The position numbers and the translations under genes were made by a program. This document shows positions 5,617-6,725 of a stretch of 6,725 nucleotides of DNA, piece after piece. The stretch is from Actinomycetota bacterium (lineage in GTDB: Bacteria > Actinomycetota > Acidimicrobiia > Spongiisociales > ZC4RG35), in assembly GCA_022615295.1 (NCBI GenBank), contig JAKEHF010000075.1:1-6725 (forward strand). The letters run 5' to 3'. Each line of letters starts with the position of its first letter. Positions within the stretch are counted from its first letter, which is position 1. The notes beneath the pieces are model-generated. The model was not told where the DNA came from and did no database searches. It saw only the letters and a list, made by a program, of their open reading frames with translations.

Positions 5617-6725
5617 TGGACGCCGGACACCGGGAGCCACGAAACTGGACATCCGACGACGGTCGTCGGTCGGCGGAGATCGATGTCTACATCCCCGCTT
5701 TCATATCGGAACAACACATCGCTTCCGCAAGTCCAGCTGCTGAAGCCGCAGCCGAGCGAGACATCCAATCGCTCAAGGGTCAAATACCACTCCAGCCCCT
5801 CGGGCCGATCCTCCTGCGATCCGAAGGTATCGCGTCATCGCGCATCGAAGGTGAGGTTGCTTCGACGAGACGGGTTTTCGAGGCCGAGTATGCCCCCGAC
5901 GATGTATCGGATCGGCAAGCGCAGCGAATCGTCAACTCGATACACGTGATGAGCGACGTCATAGCCGACGCAGGAGAAGGCGTCACGCCCCAAGACTTCA
6001 ATCGATGGCATGCTCTTCTCTTCGAAGGAGTGCCCGCCACGTTCGAGCCTGGCCTCGTGAGAACCAGGCAGAACTGGATCGGCACTGGAACCGATACACC
6101 CGTTGGCGCAGAATTCATCCCACCACCGCCTGAGTCAGTAGAGGAAGCACTCCGTGATCTTGCTGGATTCACTAATCGCGTTGACGTGGCGCCGTTGACT
6201 CAAGCAGCAATAGCCCACGCCCAATTCGAGACCATCCATCCATATCCCGATGGCAATGGGCGCATCGGGCGTGCCCTCGTGTATCGATCGTGGGCATACC
6301 GCGGCGTTGTGGCCCAGATGACTCCGCCGATCAGTCGGATTCTGGTCGAGAATCGCCAGGCCTATGTCGACGGGCTAACTGCCTACCGCGACGGCGACGT
6401 AGACAAGTGGCTTCTCTTCTTCTTCGATGTTGTTCAGTCGGCCGTTTCCTATGCGCGATCCCTGGCGATGAGGCTCGAGGCACTCGCCAGCGAGTGGCTC
6501 GATAGGCTTGAGGGGACCCACGAAGACGCTCTAGCTCGTCGCCTCGCAATCGACCTCTCGGCGAGACCAGTCCTATCGGCGGCGGACGTCTCCCAACGGT
6601 ACGGAGTCACCGAGCGGGGCGCCCGAGCCGCCCTCGATGACCTTGTCGGCCGCCGAATCCTGACGTTTAGGTCATTGCGCAAAGCGAAACGAGGTCGACC
6701 GGCCAAGGTCTACGAGGCGACCGAA
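5616..6725 (+). CDS. Fic-family protein (AMP transferase-type) with C-terminal winged-helix segment, 3' end cut by window
   Basis: An open frame of 370 codons with no stop before the right edge. Fic enzymes usually transfer AMP from ATP onto protein hydroxyl groups; some transfer other groups. The core motif HPYPDGNGRIGR is complete: H208 is the catalytic base, D212 binds metal, N214, R216 and R219 hold phosphates. RTRQNWIGTGTDTPVGAEFI PPPP, about residues 150-170, is the flap and following loop that place the target. S74-S-R-I-E78-G79 fits the (S/T)xxxE(G/N) inhibitory motif and lies before the Fic core, so the protein is self-inhibited (class II). Residues about 315-369 (LSAADVSQRYGVTERGARAA, then a basic KAKRGRP wing) look like a winged helix. 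ATG 5616 has a good ribosome binding site, AAAGGGGA. Composition is less GC-rich than the arg genes. The target is unknown and the true C-terminus is not seen. Confidence 0.92.
   Translation, partial: MDAGHREPRNWTSDDGRRSAEIDVYIPAFISEQHIASASPAAEAAAERDIQSLKGQIPLQPLGPILLRSEGIASSRIEGEVASTRRVFEAEYAPDDVSDRQAQRIVNSIHVMSDVIADAGEGVTPQDFNRWHALLFEGVPATFEPGLVRTRQNWIGTGTDTPVGAEFIPPPPESVEEALRDLAGFTNRVDVAPLTQAAIAHAQFETIHPYPDGNGRIGRALVYRSWAYRGVVAQMTPPISRILVENRQAYVDGLTAYRDGDVDKWLLFFFDVVQSAVSYARSLAMRLEALASEWLDRLEGTHEDALARRLAIDLSARPVLSAADVSQRYGVTERGARAALDDLVGRRILTFRSLRKAKRGRPAKVYEATE

Noticed and set aside
5462..5743. 93-codon plus-strand frame across the inverted repeat, promoter and fic start
   Set aside because: It overlaps the regulatory region and the well-supported fic start, has no recognisable family and no good ribosome binding site. 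It also rules out a separate small antitoxin gene ahead of fic.
1..6725. tRNA, rRNA, CRISPR array, IS element or integrase
   Set aside because: No cloverleaf, array of spaced repeats, transposase motif or terminal inverted repeats were seen on either strand.

Overview
The window looks like a stretch of bacterial chromosome from a high-GC organism. One 60-base line inside argD counts to 67% G+C by hand. GTG starts, 4-base gene overlaps and the family variants suggest an actinobacterium-like lineage, perhaps an uncultured one; that placement is inference and no marker gene confirms it.

Bases 1-5028 hold a tightly packed arginine-biosynthesis operon on the + strand: the 3' part of carB (carbamoyl-phosphate synthase large subunit), then argC, argB, argD and argF. 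All four internal junctions are the same 4-base GTGA overlap. Together the genes convert N-acetylglutamate to N-acetylornithine (ArgB, ArgC, ArgD), supply carbamoyl phosphate (CarB) and join it to ornithine to give citrulline (ArgF). The step that releases ornithine from N-acetylornithine (ArgJ or ArgE) is not here, nor are argR, argG and argH. The CarB stops exactly where the allosteric MGS-like domain should begin, which fits an arginine-dedicated carbamoyl-phosphate synthase that escapes UMP control.

Bases about 5048-5440 hold a small YjbR/MmcQ-family gene close behind argF. The 175-base gap after it (5441-5615) contains a perfect 11-bp inverted repeat (a possible terminator), then an AT-rich promoter (38% G+C over 5541-5600) carrying three copies of the 9-mer GGAACGAAA, one of them inverted.

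From 5616 to the window end an open frame encodes a Fic-family protein, cut off at the 3' edge. It has a complete Fic active-site motif, an N-terminal inhibitory motif and a C-terminal winged-helix-like segment. The repeats around its promoter suggest that it regulates its own transcription. This part is less GC-rich than the arg genes (one line counts to 60%) and looks like an accessory insertion behind a housekeeping operon. No RNA genes, CRISPR arrays, insertion sequences or att sites were seen.
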